This document shows, in pieces, positions 7,973 through 16,259 of a stretch of 36,188 nt of DNA. A program made the position numbers and the translations under genes. The stretch comes from Mycolicibacterium llatzerense (GTDB lineage: Bacteria > Actinomycetota > Actinomycetes > Mycobacteriales > Mycobacteriaceae). Below the pieces are notes generated by a model, which made no database searches, was not told the origin of the DNA, and saw only the letters and a program-made list of their open reading frames with translations. Position 1 is the stretch's first letter. Every line of letters starts with the position of its first letter. The DNA lies in the NCBI RefSeq assembly GCF_000878195.1, contig NZ_JXST01000052.1, positions 1 to 36,188 on the forward strand, read 5' to 3'.

Positions 7973-9018
7973 GCCGGACGCCGACCGTCGGCCGCGCCGT
8001 CGACTGGGGCTTCGCCGCCACGGTCGGGGCCAAGCTGACCCGCCCGGAACCGGCGACCACCGACTACACCCGCAATCAGGTGCGTGAGCAGCTCGCCGAT
8101 TCCGCGCGCCGGGCCGAGCTCCCGGTGCGGGAGGTGACGCTGCTCAACGAGGGTGCCGAGGTGCCCGAAGCCCGCGTCGTAGACCGCCAGGATTGGGTCC
8201 GTGCCGCCACCGAATCCATGCGGGTCATGACGGGCGGCGAAACATCAAGTGCCACAGGCCTTGCCGCGATGCTGGCGGGCCGGGTCACCGGCGCGCAGAC
8301 GGGCGCGGTGCTGGCGTTCGTATCGTCGGGCATCCTCGGGCAGTACGACCCCTTTGCCGCCAATGGCGGGAAGCTGTTGCTGGTCGCCCCGAATGTGCTT
8401 GCCGCAGAACGACAATTGAAGGTCGACCCCGCTGACTTCCGGCTCTGGGTGTGTCTGCACGAGGTGACGCACCGCGTGCAGTTCCGCGCCAACCCGTGGC
8501 TCACCGAGCACATGTCGCAGGCGCTGGCAGTGCTGACCGACGACTCCGGTCTGGAAGCCGGTGACATCGCCGGCCGGTTGGCCGAGTATGTGCGGACCCA
8601 GCGGGGCGGCGAGTCCGACCCGAATTCGCAAGGCATCCTTGGTGTCATGCGCATCATGCAGTCCGATGAGCAGCAGCGTGCGCTCGATCAACTGCTGGTG
8701 CTGGGGACACTGCTGGAAGGTCATGCCGACCATGTGATGGATGCCGTCGGTCCGGCGGTGGTGCCGTCGGTGGCCGCCATCCGCAGCCGGTTCGACGAGC
8801 GCCGCCATCGCAAGCAATCTCCGCTGCAACGGATCGTCCGTGCCCTGCTGGGGGTCGACGCCAAGATCGCCCAGTACACCCGCGGCAAGAAGTTCGTCGA
8901 CGAGGTGGTGTCGACCGTCGGTATGAAGCGGTTCAACGCGATCTGGACCGACGCCGAAACCCTGCCGCTGCCAACCGAAATCGACGAGCCGCGGCGATGG
9001 ATCGATCGAGTGCTCTGA
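7969..9018 (+). CDS. zinc-dependent metalloprotease-like protein (DUF2342, 'F420 biosynthesis-associated')
   Basis: A 349-residue protein with the zinc-binding HExxH motif HEVTH at residues 164-168, in the context LWVCLHEVTHRVQF that marks the actinobacterial DUF2342 family. The family name mentions coenzyme F420 only through co-occurrence. The fold resembles zincin metallopeptidases, and no substrate is established as far as I know. GTG 7969 overlaps the dacB stop as GTGA, which supports it over upstream in-frame starts inside dacB. The last 22 bases overlap tilS. Lying between dacB and tilS matches the M. tuberculosis order I remember (Rv3627c-Rv3626c-Rv3625c). There is no signal peptide, so a cytoplasmic location is expected. 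Confidence 0.9.
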   Translation: MSRTPTVGRAVDWGFAATVGAKLTRPEPATTDYTRNQVREQLADSARRAELPVREVTLLNEGAEVPEARVVDRQDWVRAATESMRVMTGGETSSATGLAAMLAGRVTGAQTGAVLAFVSSGILGQYDPFAANGGKLLLVAPNVLAAERQLKVDPADFRLWVCLHEVTHRVQFRANPWLTEHMSQALAVLTDDSGLEAGDIAGRLAEYVRTQRGGESDPNSQGILGVMRIMQSDEQQRALDQLLVLGTLLEGHADHVMDAVGPAVVPSVAAIRSRFDERRHRKQSPLQRIVRALLGVDAKIAQYTRGKKFVDEVVSTVGMKRFNAIWTDAETLPLPTEIDEPRRWIDRVL

Positions 9019-9953
9019 GTCGACTGCGCCCTGCGGTCACGGCGTTCGCGCGCCGGCATCCGGCCGACCGGTGGTGCGTCGGGCTTTCCGGTGGTGCCGA
9101 CTCGCTGGCGCTGACCGCGGTCGCCGCCGCCCTCAAGCCGACCACCGCCTTGATCGTCGACCACGGTCTGCAACCTGGATCGGCCGAGGTGGCAGCCACT
9201 GCGGCCGCTCGAGCCAGGCAGTTGGGTTGTGTTGATGCCCAGGTGATTTCCGTGCACGTGGGCACCGACGGTGGCCCGGAGGCCGCGGCCCGCACCGCGC
9301 GGTACGACGCACTGGATGCTGCGCGGAACGGCGCGCCGGTGCTGCTCGCGCACACTCTCGATGATCAGGCCGAGACCGTACTGCTCGGGCTGGGTCGGGG
9401 TTCGGGTCCGAGATCCATTGCCGGCATGCAGGTTTGGGACCCGCCGTGGGGACGTCCCCTGCTGGAGGTGCGGCGCGCCGACACTGTGGCGGCCTGCGCC
9501 GAGCTCGGGCTGACGCCATGGCAGGACCCGCACAACACCGACCCGCGCTACACCCGGGTCCGCCTGCGCACCGAAGTGCTGCCGCTGCTGGAGGACGTGC
9601 TGGCGGGCGGCGTCGCGCCGGCCCTGGCCCGCACCGCCGCCGCCTTGCGAGAGGACAACGACGCCCTCGACGCCCTGGCTGCCGGCCACCTGGCGGCCCT
9701 GCGCACCGGCGACGGCCTGACGGTCGCCGGGCTCGAAGATCTCCCCGCCGCGCTGCGCCGCCGGGTGATCCGCGGCTGGCTGCTGGGCGTCGGGGCGACG
9801 GCGCTCACCGACGTGCAACTGCGCGCCGTCGACGCGCTGGTCGGCGACTGGCACGGGCAGGGCGGGGCGGCGGTGACCTCGCCTTTGCGGTATCAGCGCC
9901 TCGTGGTCAGCCGTCACGCCGGACTGCTCACAGTCGCTGCCCGACCTGTGTGA
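8997..9953 (+). CDS. tilS: tRNA(Ile)-lysidine synthase
   Basis: A 318-residue ATP-dependent enzyme that attaches lysine to C34 of the CAU-anticodon isoleucine tRNA, switching its identity from Met to Ile. It is essential in nearly all bacteria. The PP-loop SGGADS lies at residues 31-36. Further family blocks are IVDHGLQPGS, the HTLDDQAETVLLGLGRGSG segment and RPLLEVRR, then WQDPHNTDPRYTRVRLR. The C-terminal region is short, as usual in actinobacteria. ATG 8997 lies within the last codons of the metalloprotease gene in another frame, a 22-base overlap consistent with co-translation. hpt follows, the order seen in many Gram-positives. Confidence 0.97.
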   Translation: MDRSSALSRLRPAVTAFARRHPADRWCVGLSGGADSLALTAVAAALKPTTALIVDHGLQPGSAEVAATAAARARQLGCVDAQVISVHVGTDGGPEAAARTARYDALDAARNGAPVLLAHTLDDQAETVLLGLGRGSGPRSIAGMQVWDPPWGRPLLEVRRADTVAACAELGLTPWQDPHNTDPRYTRVRLRTEVLPLLEDVLAGGVAPALARTAAALREDNDALDALAAGHLAALRTGDGLTVAGLEDLPAALRRRVIRGWLLGVGATALTDVQLRAVDALVGDWHGQGGAAVTSPLRYQRLVVSRHAGLLTVAARPV

Positions 9954-10011
9954 GCGACCGTCGAGCGGGACGGTCTTGGTGCTGGGCCAGGCGGCATGGC
10001 ACGCTGTTGCC

Positions 10012-10575
10012 GTGGAGCTGTATCCGGGTGACATCAAGTCAGTTCTCCTGTCTCAGGAGCAGGTTCAGGCGCGCATCGGCGAGATGGCCGCGCTGATCGC
10101 CGAGGACTACCGAGCCGACTCCGGCGACCAGGATCTGCTGCTGATCACCGTGCTCAAAGGTGCGGTCATGTTCGTCACCGACCTGGCCCGCGCGATCCCG
10201 CTGCCGACTCAGCTCGAGTTCATGGCCGTCAGCTCGTACGGATCGTCGACCTCGTCGTCGGGCGTGGTGCGCATCCTCAAGGACCTTGACCGCGACATCA
10301 GCGGCCGCGACGTGCTGATCGTCGAGGACATCATCGACTCCGGCCTCACCCTGTCGTGGCTGCTGCGCAACCTGGCGACTCGCGGCCCGCGCTCGCTGCG
10401 GGTGTGCACGCTGCTGCGTAAGCCCGACGCCATGCGCGCCGACATCGACGTCGCGCACATCGGGTTCGACATCCCCGACGAGTTCGTCGTCGGTTACGGC
10501 CTGGACTACGACGAGCGCTACCGCGACCTGCCCTACATCGGCACGCTCGATCCGAAGGTGTACGAACAGCACTAA
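10012..10575 (+). CDS. hpt: hypoxanthine-guanine phosphoribosyltransferase
   Basis: A 187-residue cytoplasmic purine-salvage enzyme converting hypoxanthine or guanine plus PRPP to IMP or GMP. The PRPP-binding motif is clear in VLIVEDIIDSGLTL, preceded by the active-site loop SSYGSSTSSSG, and followed by FVVGYGLDYDERYRDLPYIG near the C-terminus. Start choice is uncertain. GTG 10012 gives VELYPGDIKS, the conserved beginning, but in-frame TTG 9976 and GTG 9979 would add about a dozen residues and cannot be excluded. There is no strong ribosome site at any of them. It lies 58 bases downstream of tilS, probably in the same transcription unit, as in M. tuberculosis from memory. Confidence 0.95.
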   Translation: MELYPGDIKSVLLSQEQVQARIGEMAALIAEDYRADSGDQDLLLITVLKGAVMFVTDLARAIPLPTQLEFMAVSSYGSSTSSSGVVRILKDLDRDISGRDVLIVEDIIDSGLTLSWLLRNLATRGPRSLRVCTLLRKPDAMRADIDVAHIGFDIPDEFVVGYGLDYDERYRDLPYIGTLDPKVYEQH

Positions 10576-10620
10576 GCTGGAGGCTTACAAAAGGCTGGGG
10601 CCGGGAGCAGAATCGCGTGC

Positions 10621-12837
10621 ATGGACACTGCGCTTCGGATCTGCCCCTTCTGTGAAGCCACCTGCGGCCTGACCCTCACCATCGACGACGGCCGCATCAC
10701 CGGCGCGCGGGGTGATCACGACGACGTCTTCAGCGCAGGATTCATCTGCCCCAAGGGGGCCAGCTTCGGTGAGCTCGACAACGACCCCGACCGGCTGACG
10801 CGCCCGCTGGTGCGCCGGGACGGCGTGCTGACGGAGGCCACCTGGGACGAGGCCTACGCCGTCGTCGCCGAACGGCTCGGCGCGGTGATCGCCGCGCACG
10901 GCGGGGCGGCGGTCGGGGTGTACCTCGGCAATCCGAACGCGCACACCGTCGCGGGAGCCCTGTACGCGCCGCTGATCCTCAAAGGTTTGGGCACCCGTCA
11001 GGTGTTCAGCGCCAGCACCCTCGACCAGATGCCGAAACATGTTGCGCTGGGCCTGATGTACGGCAGCCCCATCGCGTTCACCGTGCCGGACCTGGACCGC
11101 ACCGACTATCTGGTGATCATCGGCGCCAATCCGCTAGTGTCCAACGGCAGCGTGACCACCGCCGCCGACTTCCCCGGCAAGCTGCGGGCGCTGAAGAAGC
11201 GCGGCGGCAAGCTCGTCGTCATCGACCCGGCCCGCACCCAGACCGCCAAGCTCGCCGACCGCCATCTCGCCCCGCGCCCGGGAACCGACGCGGCGCTGCT
11301 GCTCGCCGTCGTACATGTGCTGTTCGACGAGGACCTGGTCGACCTGGGTGGCATCGCCGAGCACGTCGTCGGCATCGAGCAGGTCCGGGCGCTGGCCGCC
11401 GACTTCGCGCCGGAAGCCGTCGAGCAGGCCTGCGGGGTCGGTGCCGACGAGATTCGTGAGCTGGCCCGTGAGCTCGCGGCAGCGCCGACGGCGGCCGTGT
11501 ACGGCCGGATCGGTACGTCCACCGTCGAGTTCGGCACGATCGGCAGCTGGCTGGTCGACGTGATCAACGTGCTCACCGGCAATCTGGACCGGCCGGGCGG
11601 GGTGATGTTCCCGCTCGGTGCGGCGGCCGCGGCGCCGCGGCCACCCAAGCCCGGTCGCGGGTTCCGGACGGGACGGTGGGCCAGCCGGGTCTCCGGCTAC
11701 CCCGAGGTGCTGTCCGAGTTGCCGGCCGCCGCCCTCGCCGAGGAGATCGACACCGCGGGCGACGGGCAGATCAAGGCGATGATCACCATCGCCGGGAACC
11801 CGGTGCTGTCGGCGCCTGACGGTGACCGGCTCGACAAGGCTTTGGCCAGTGTCGAATTCATGCTGTCGGTCGACCCCTATCTCAATGAGACGACGCGGCA
11901 CGCCGACGTCATCCTGCCGCCGCCTCCGCCCGCACAGAGCCCGCATTTCGACTTCGCGCTCAACAACCTCGCGGTGCGCAACAACGTGCGCTACTCACCG
12001 CCCGTGCTGCCCCTCGCGGACCGGCCGGACGAGGCGGAGATCCTGTCGCGCGTCGCGCTGGTGCTGTACGGCATTGGGGTACAAGCAGATCCCGTCCTGG
12101 TCGACGCCCAGGTGATCGCGATGACGCTGACCAAAGAGGTGTCCGACCCTGATTCTCCGGTCGCCGGACGGGACGTCGACGAACTGACCGCGATGCTCGG
12201 GACCGGTCCCGGCTACGAACGCCGGCTCGACATGATGCTGCGGCTCGGGCCCTACGGCGACGGGTTCGGCACCAGGCCCGACGGGCTCACGCTCGAGAAG
12301 CTCAAAGCCAACCCGCACGGCATCGACCTGGGGCCGCTGCGGCCGCGCATTCCCGAGGTGCTGCGAACCCCAAGCGGCCGAATCGAACTCGCGCCCGAGC
12401 CCGTCGTCGCCGACGTGGCACGGCTCCGTGACGCGCTGAGCCGCTCGGCCGGTGGCTTCCTGCTGATCGGCCGTCGGCACCTGCGCTCCAACAACAGCTG
12501 GATGCACAACCTGCCCGCGCTGTCCGGCGGGTCCAACCGGTGCACCCTGCAAATCCACCCCGACGATGCCGCCGATCTGGGCCTCACCGACATCGCGATC
12601 ATCAAGGGGCCGGGCGGCGAACTGCTCGCCCCGATCGAGGTGACCGACGTGATGCGGCGCGGCGTGGTGTCGCTGCCGCACGGCTGGGGCCACAATCGCG
12701 GCGGCACCGGTCAGCGGCTTGCGAGCAGCCATCCCGGGGTCAACGTCAACCAGCTCAACGACGGCACGCACCTGGACCGGCTGTCGGGTACCGCCGTGCT
12801 GAACGGGATTCCGGTGGAAATTTCTGCAGCTGGCTGA
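10621..12837 (+). CDS. molybdopterin-dependent oxidoreductase with N-terminal 4Fe-4S cluster
   Basis: A 738-residue protein of the DMSO-reductase/formate-dehydrogenase superfamily. An N-terminal iron-sulfur site is formed by C8, C11, C15 (CPFCEATC) and C43 (FICPKG). The bis-molybdopterin-guanine-dinucleotide domains follow (VYLGNPNAHT, DYLVIIGANPLVSNGS, VVIDPARTQTA), and a molybdopterin-binding C-terminal domain contains RRHLRSNNSWMHN and ends near VNQLND. It has no Tat signal, so it is probably cytoplasmic. Where formate dehydrogenase and nitrate reductase carry the Mo-ligating Cys or Sec, this protein has SASTLDQMPKHV, with no Cys. The substrate is therefore unclear; the generic label 'formate dehydrogenase' would be too specific. 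It starts 45 bases after hpt. Confidence 0.9.
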   Translation: MDTALRICPFCEATCGLTLTIDDGRITGARGDHDDVFSAGFICPKGASFGELDNDPDRLTRPLVRRDGVLTEATWDEAYAVVAERLGAVIAAHGGAAVGVYLGNPNAHTVAGALYAPLILKGLGTRQVFSASTLDQMPKHVALGLMYGSPIAFTVPDLDRTDYLVIIGANPLVSNGSVTTAADFPGKLRALKKRGGKLVVIDPARTQTAKLADRHLAPRPGTDAALLLAVVHVLFDEDLVDLGGIAEHVVGIEQVRALAADFAPEAVEQACGVGADEIRELARELAAAPTAAVYGRIGTSTVEFGTIGSWLVDVINVLTGNLDRPGGVMFPLGAAAAAPRPPKPGRGFRTGRWASRVSGYPEVLSELPAAALAEEIDTAGDGQIKAMITIAGNPVLSAPDGDRLDKALASVEFMLSVDPYLNETTRHADVILPPPPPAQSPHFDFALNNLAVRNNVRYSPPVLPLADRPDEAEILSRVALVLYGIGVQADPVLVDAQVIAMTLTKEVSDPDSPVAGRDVDELTAMLGTGPGYERRLDMMLRLGPYGDGFGTRPDGLTLEKLKANPHGIDLGPLRPRIPEVLRTPSGRIELAPEPVVADVARLRDALSRSAGGFLLIGRRHLRSNNSWMHNLPALSGGSNRCTLQIHPDDAADLGLTDIAIIKGPGGELLAPIEVTDVMRRGVVSLPHGWGHNRGGTGQRLASSHPGVNVNQLNDGTHLDRLSGTAVLNGIPVEISAAG

Positions 12838-12850
12838 GTACCGACGCGGG

Positions 12851-12862
12851 TAAATTGCTTGT
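12851..12862 (+). promoter_or_regulatory. -10 element for a leaderless transcript
   Basis: TAAATT (12851-12856) is a strong mycobacterial -10 (TANNNT), and the ATG of the next gene begins seven bases downstream, exactly where transcription should start. No Shine-Dalgarno sequence is possible, so a leaderless mRNA is predicted. No convincing -35 is seen. Confidence 0.55.
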
Positions 12863-13162
12863 ATGGGGGGAACTTTGCGTGTCGACCCGGACGCGCTACG
12901 CGATGCCGCGCGGGCGCAGACCGATGTCGGTGCGGCTGTCTCGGGCCTGGGTGTCGGGACGTCGATGGCCGGTGCGGGGACCGGGGTGTCCGGCTTGGCC
13001 AGCGCGGGTGGGTGCGAGTTCGTCGGCAGTGTCGTTGACACGGCACTCGGAACTGTCGGCGACGAGTTGACCGTCCATTCGGAGAAACTGCTGCGCGCCG
13101 CCGATCTCTATCAGCAGGGCGACGAGCGAGGCGGTCAGCGCATCAGCAGGCTCATCCGGTGA
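12863..13162 (+). CDS. EspC/DUF2580-like type VII secretion-associated protein
   Basis: A 99-residue small helical protein, rich in Gly/Ala/Val, of the DUF2580 (ESX-1 EspC-like) type. It starts LRVDPDALRDAARAQ and ends with a helix containing LYQQGDERGG. That helix carries Y83-x-x-x-D87, the YxxxD/E general secretion signal of mycobacterial type VII substrates, at the expected C-terminal position. There is no WxG in this protein; the WxG lies in the partner encoded 13 bases downstream. By analogy with EsxA/B, PE/PPE and EspC pairs, it likely forms a helical heterodimer with the N-terminal domain of the hydrolase and brings it to an ESX system. It is probably translated from a leaderless mRNA. 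Confidence 0.8.
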   Translation: MGGTLRVDPDALRDAARAQTDVGAAVSGLGVGTSMAGAGTGVSGLASAGGCEFVGSVVDTALGTVGDELTVHSEKLLRAADLYQQGDERGGQRISRLIR

Positions 13163-13175
13163 CGGGTCCGGTGTC

Positions 13176-15005
13176 ATGCCGGTGACCATTCCCCAGGTGA
13201 AAGCCTCTCGCCCCGCGGCCCTGACCGAAGCGGCCGGCGAGCTCGGTCAGCAGGCTTCGGGTTTGGCCACGCAGATCGACACCCAGCGCGCCACGCTCGC
13301 GGGGTTGCGGACGCGGTGGCAAGGCACCGCATCGGACGCCGCGGCCGCGAAAGCCGAACCGACACTGGCGAGGATGCAACAGGTGCACGATGCGTTGAGC
13401 CGGGCGCAACCGGTGTTGCGTGACGGTGGCGGCCGGCTCGGACAGACCCGGACCGGCCTGCTCGGTGCCGTCTCGAAGTTGCAGAGCCAGGGTTGGCAGG
13501 TGTCGCCGGACGGCTCCGTGTCGGCGCGGCCCGGAGGTCCGCTCGACCAGTTCGCCAGGATGAGCCCGGTTGCCGCGATGCAGGTGTTGCAGCTGGCCGC
13601 GGCCAATTCCGTGGACCTCAAGACGCGGTTGGCGGAGTTCGACACCACCGACCGGGAACTCGACCGGAACCTGCGCCGCGCGGTGGCGGGTCTGGGAGAC
13701 ACCCCGCGAGCACGGGGGATCGGCGATCTTCCACAGGATGTGCCCTACGACACCGGCGCCGAGATCCCCGTGGGCAAGAGCGCGGAGGAGGTCGACAAGT
13801 GGTGGCAGTCGTTGCCGCAGGACAAGAAGGACTATTACCTGCAGCATTGGCCGGACAAGCTGGGCAACCTCAACGGGATTCCGGTCGCTGACCGTAGCAC
13901 TGCGAACAAGACCATCCTGCAACAGGATCTCGACCGTCCCGCGCAGGTGGCGGCGGCCCGCGGGGTGACCAAAGAGGAAGTGCTGGCGCACCCCGAGAAG
14001 TACGGCATGGCCGGTCAGATGATGACCCGGTACAACAATGCCCTCAAGGTTCAAGAGGCCCTGGACAAGGATGCCGCGACCGCGCATTACCCCAATGAGC
14101 AGACGCCCGAGATTCTGCTGATGAAGTACGACCCGGAGGCGTTCGACGGCGAGGGCGCCGCCGCCATCGCGATCGGCAATCCGGACAAGGCCGCGAACAC
14201 CACCGTCATGGTGTCGGGCCTGACGACATCGGTGGCGGGCGGGACGTTGTCCGATGGCACCGGGGTCAACGTGTTCAACGAGGCGAATCTGGCGGATCCG
14301 AACAATTCGACCGCGGTCGTGCAGTGGATGGGTTACAACGCGCCAGACATCGACCTCGACCTGGACACCAATGCCATCGGCGTCAGTGAGCCGTTCATGG
14401 CGCGTGCCGGTGCCCAGCTGCTGGCTCCCGACGTCAATGGGCTGGCGGTCACCCATGAGGGAAGCCCCGCGCACACCACTGTGATCGGTCATTCCTACGG
14501 CTCGACGACGGTCGCCGATGCCGCCGCCGGCTACGGGATGCGCGCCGACGACATCGTGCTGGTGGGTTGCCCGGGAACTGATTTGGCGCGCTCGGCTGCC
14601 GACTTCCACCTACCGCCCGACGGGCACCTGTACGTGGGCTCGGCGTCGACCGATTTCGTCACGGGCCTGGGCCGCGAGCACATGAACATTCCGGGTGTCG
14701 GCCTGGGCAACGACCCGGCGATGGACGGCTACGGCTCGACGCGATTTCATGCCGAGGTGGCCAAGATCGGCATCAATCCGCTCGACGAGCACACCTCGTA
14801 TTTCGTCGAGGGGTCGGAATCGCTGTACAGCATCGCCGATATCGTGTCCGGTCACGGCGACCAACTGCAGCAGCACGGGATGACCGCTGATCATCGGGTG
14901 AAGACGCCGAGTCTGCCGTTCCCTATTCCGGTGGGGCCGCCGTCGGTGGTGATCGATCCGGAGTTGGTGCACCGCTCCAACAATGAGCACCACCATCAGG
15001 GATGA
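13176..15005 (+). CDS. alpha/beta hydrolase (DUF1023) with WxG-type N-terminal domain; likely type VII secreted effector
   Basis: A 609-residue protein in two parts. Residues 1-170 are helical and resemble a WXG100-like export domain, with W48-x-G50 in RTRWQGTASDAA. Residues about 290-560 form an alpha/beta hydrolase of the DUF1023 type, with the nucleophile elbow GHSYG (Ser440 in VIGHSYGSTT) and MVSGLTTSV as a likely oxyanion strand. HAEVAKIG and the ending HHHQG are notable but not assigned. It has no Sec or Tat signal, which fits type VII export together with the YxxxD protein upstream. A lipoprotein gene follows 26 bases downstream. The arrangement resembles M. tuberculosis Rv2078-Rv2079-lppJ as I remember it. 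The substrate (lipid or ester) is unknown; toxin function is possible but unproven. Confidence 0.85.
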   Translation: MPVTIPQVKASRPAALTEAAGELGQQASGLATQIDTQRATLAGLRTRWQGTASDAAAAKAEPTLARMQQVHDALSRAQPVLRDGGGRLGQTRTGLLGAVSKLQSQGWQVSPDGSVSARPGGPLDQFARMSPVAAMQVLQLAAANSVDLKTRLAEFDTTDRELDRNLRRAVAGLGDTPRARGIGDLPQDVPYDTGAEIPVGKSAEEVDKWWQSLPQDKKDYYLQHWPDKLGNLNGIPVADRSTANKTILQQDLDRPAQVAAARGVTKEEVLAHPEKYGMAGQMMTRYNNALKVQEALDKDAATAHYPNEQTPEILLMKYDPEAFDGEGAAAIAIGNPDKAANTTVMVSGLTTSVAGGTLSDGTGVNVFNEANLADPNNSTAVVQWMGYNAPDIDLDLDTNAIGVSEPFMARAGAQLLAPDVNGLAVTHEGSPAHTTVIGHSYGSTTVADAAAGYGMRADDIVLVGCPGTDLARSAADFHLPPDGHLYVGSASTDFVTGLGREHMNIPGVGLGNDPAMDGYGSTRFHAEVAKIGINPLDEHTSYFVEGSESLYSIADIVSGHGDQLQQHGMTADHRVKTPSLPFPIPVGPPSVVIDPELVHRSNNEHHHQG

Positions 15006-15031
15006 GGCAGAGATGACGGGGGTTGGGACAG

Positions 15032-15547
15032 TTGAGTATTCGATTTGCAGCGCTGTGGACAGTGCTGCTGACGTTGGTGGGGTGTTCTAGTCCCGTGTGG
15101 AATTCAGTTTCTCCCGAGGAGACGCGTCGGCAGGCCATCGACGTGTCGCGGCAGATGGTGTCCGACCTCGGCGGTGAGGTGACCAAAGCCCAATTCGGTT
15201 ATGACTCTTGTGGATTCAACGGGAAGCCGCCGTTCCAGGGTCATGCGCACCTGGCATTGTGGATGCCCGGGGCGGATCGGTCACGTGAGGTGACGGCCGA
15301 GTCGGTGGTGGAGCGGCTGCGGCAGCACGGTTGGGATGTCGATCCGAACTATCACACGCATGCGATGGCGTTCAAGCGTGACGGGTTGAAGGTGAAGGTG
15401 TGGGTGATCCCGCCGCCCAAGCCGGCCGAGCCGCCGATCGCCCACGTGGCGATCGATGTTTATACCGAGTGCCAGGACACGTTCGACCACCGGACCGATC
15501 GGTCGGCGTTCACCGCCGAGGACATCAAGGGTGAACTGACGCGCTAA
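15032..15547 (+). CDS. putative lipoprotein (LppJ-like)
   Basis: A protein of about 171 residues with a lipoprotein signal: a short N-terminus with one Arg, a hydrophobic stretch AALWTVLLTL, and the lipobox LVGC, so it should be lipidated on the outer face of the plasma membrane. The mature part is an alpha/beta domain with VSRQMVSDLGGE, a Cys in YDSCGFNGKPP and another in YTECQDTF, possibly a disulfide. The start is uncertain: TTG 15032 gives the cleanest signal peptide, TTG 15023 would add three residues. It follows the exported hydrolase closely and probably belongs to the same operon. An immunity or chaperone role is inferred from position only. Its TAA overlaps the convergent lpqG-like TAG (CTAA). 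Confidence 0.8.
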   Translation: MSIRFAALWTVLLTLVGCSSPVWNSVSPEETRRQAIDVSRQMVSDLGGEVTKAQFGYDSCGFNGKPPFQGHAHLALWMPGADRSREVTAESVVERLRQHGWDVDPNYHTHAMAFKRDGLKVKVWVIPPPKPAEPPIAHVAIDVYTECQDTFDHRTDRSAFTAEDIKGELTR

Positions 15548-16254
15548 CCGAGCTCCCAGATCACCGTCACCGAGAAGTTGACGGTCTGCTGGCCGGGGGA
15601 CAGCGGCACTGCTTCGGCCATGGCCATCCGCGGGGCCGGCATGGGCGTCGGGGTGGTGCCGCCGGTGGCCTCGGAGATCGAGACGACCTTGCCGAGGCTC
15701 AGCCCGGACAGCTGGGCGTACTGCTGGGCGCGGTCCTTGGCGTCGTTGAAGGCGCGGGTGCGGGCGTCCTTGACCAGCTGCGAGTCGTCGTCGATCGAGT
15801 AGGCGACGCTGTTGATCCGGGTGGAATTGCCACCGGCAGTGACGATCTTCGCCAACACCTGCGATGCGGTGTCGAGCTTGCGGACCTTGATGTCGATGGT
15901 GTTGCTGGCCCGGTACCCCGTGATGACGGAGTCGCGGTAGTCGGGCTGCAGCTCGACCTGCTTGGTGGCGATGTCCTTCTTGTCGATGCCGGCGCCTGCC
16001 AGTGCGTCGATCACGGCCTGCTGGCGGCTGCTGGTCTGGTTCATTGCGGCGGTGACGTCCGGCGCCGTCGCCTCGATGGAGGCGGTGACGTTCAGCGTGT
16101 CCGGCGTGCCCTGCACCTTGCCGCTGCCGACGACGGTGACTTCGCGGGTGGTCGGTTTGGTGTCGTCGGAGCCGCAGCCGGCGACGCCGACGGCGCCGGC
16201 GACAGCAAGTCCGGCGAGGGTGAGGGCGGCGATACGTCGGGTTGCGAATGGCAT
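15544..16254 (-). CDS. lpqG: SIMPL (DUF541) domain lipoprotein, LpqG-like
   Basis: A 236-residue exported lipoprotein. ATG 16254 opens a signal peptide MPFATRRIAALTLAGLAVAG with lipobox VAGC (lipidated Cys27). The mature part is a SIMPL/DUF541 domain: REVTVVGSGKVQGTPDTLNV, then YSIDDDSQLVKDARTRAF, AQQYAQLSGLSLGKVVSISE, and an ending strand FSVTVIWELG. The domain is widespread in periplasmic or surface proteins of unclear function. The symbol rests on memory of M. tuberculosis LpqG (Rv3623), of similar length and family and also near hpt/ephA. It is the last gene of a leftward group, five bases after the LLM monooxygenase stop, so probably co-transcribed. Confidence 0.88.
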   Translation of the reverse strand: MPFATRRIAALTLAGLAVAGAVGVAGCGSDDTKPTTREVTVVGSGKVQGTPDTLNVTASIEATAPDVTAAMNQTSSRQQAVIDALAGAGIDKKDIATKQVELQPDYRDSVITGYRASNTIDIKVRKLDTASQVLAKIVTAGGNSTRINSVAYSIDDDSQLVKDARTRAFNDAKDRAQQYAQLSGLSLGKVVSISEATGGTTPTPMPAPRMAMAEAVPLSPGQQTVNFSVTVIWELG

Positions 16255-16259
16255 GGTTT

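Noticed and set aside
15013..15090. Short ATG frame just upstream of the lipoprotein start
   Set aside because: It encodes 25 residues without features and ends inside the lipoprotein gene, which has a clear signal peptide and lipobox in another frame.
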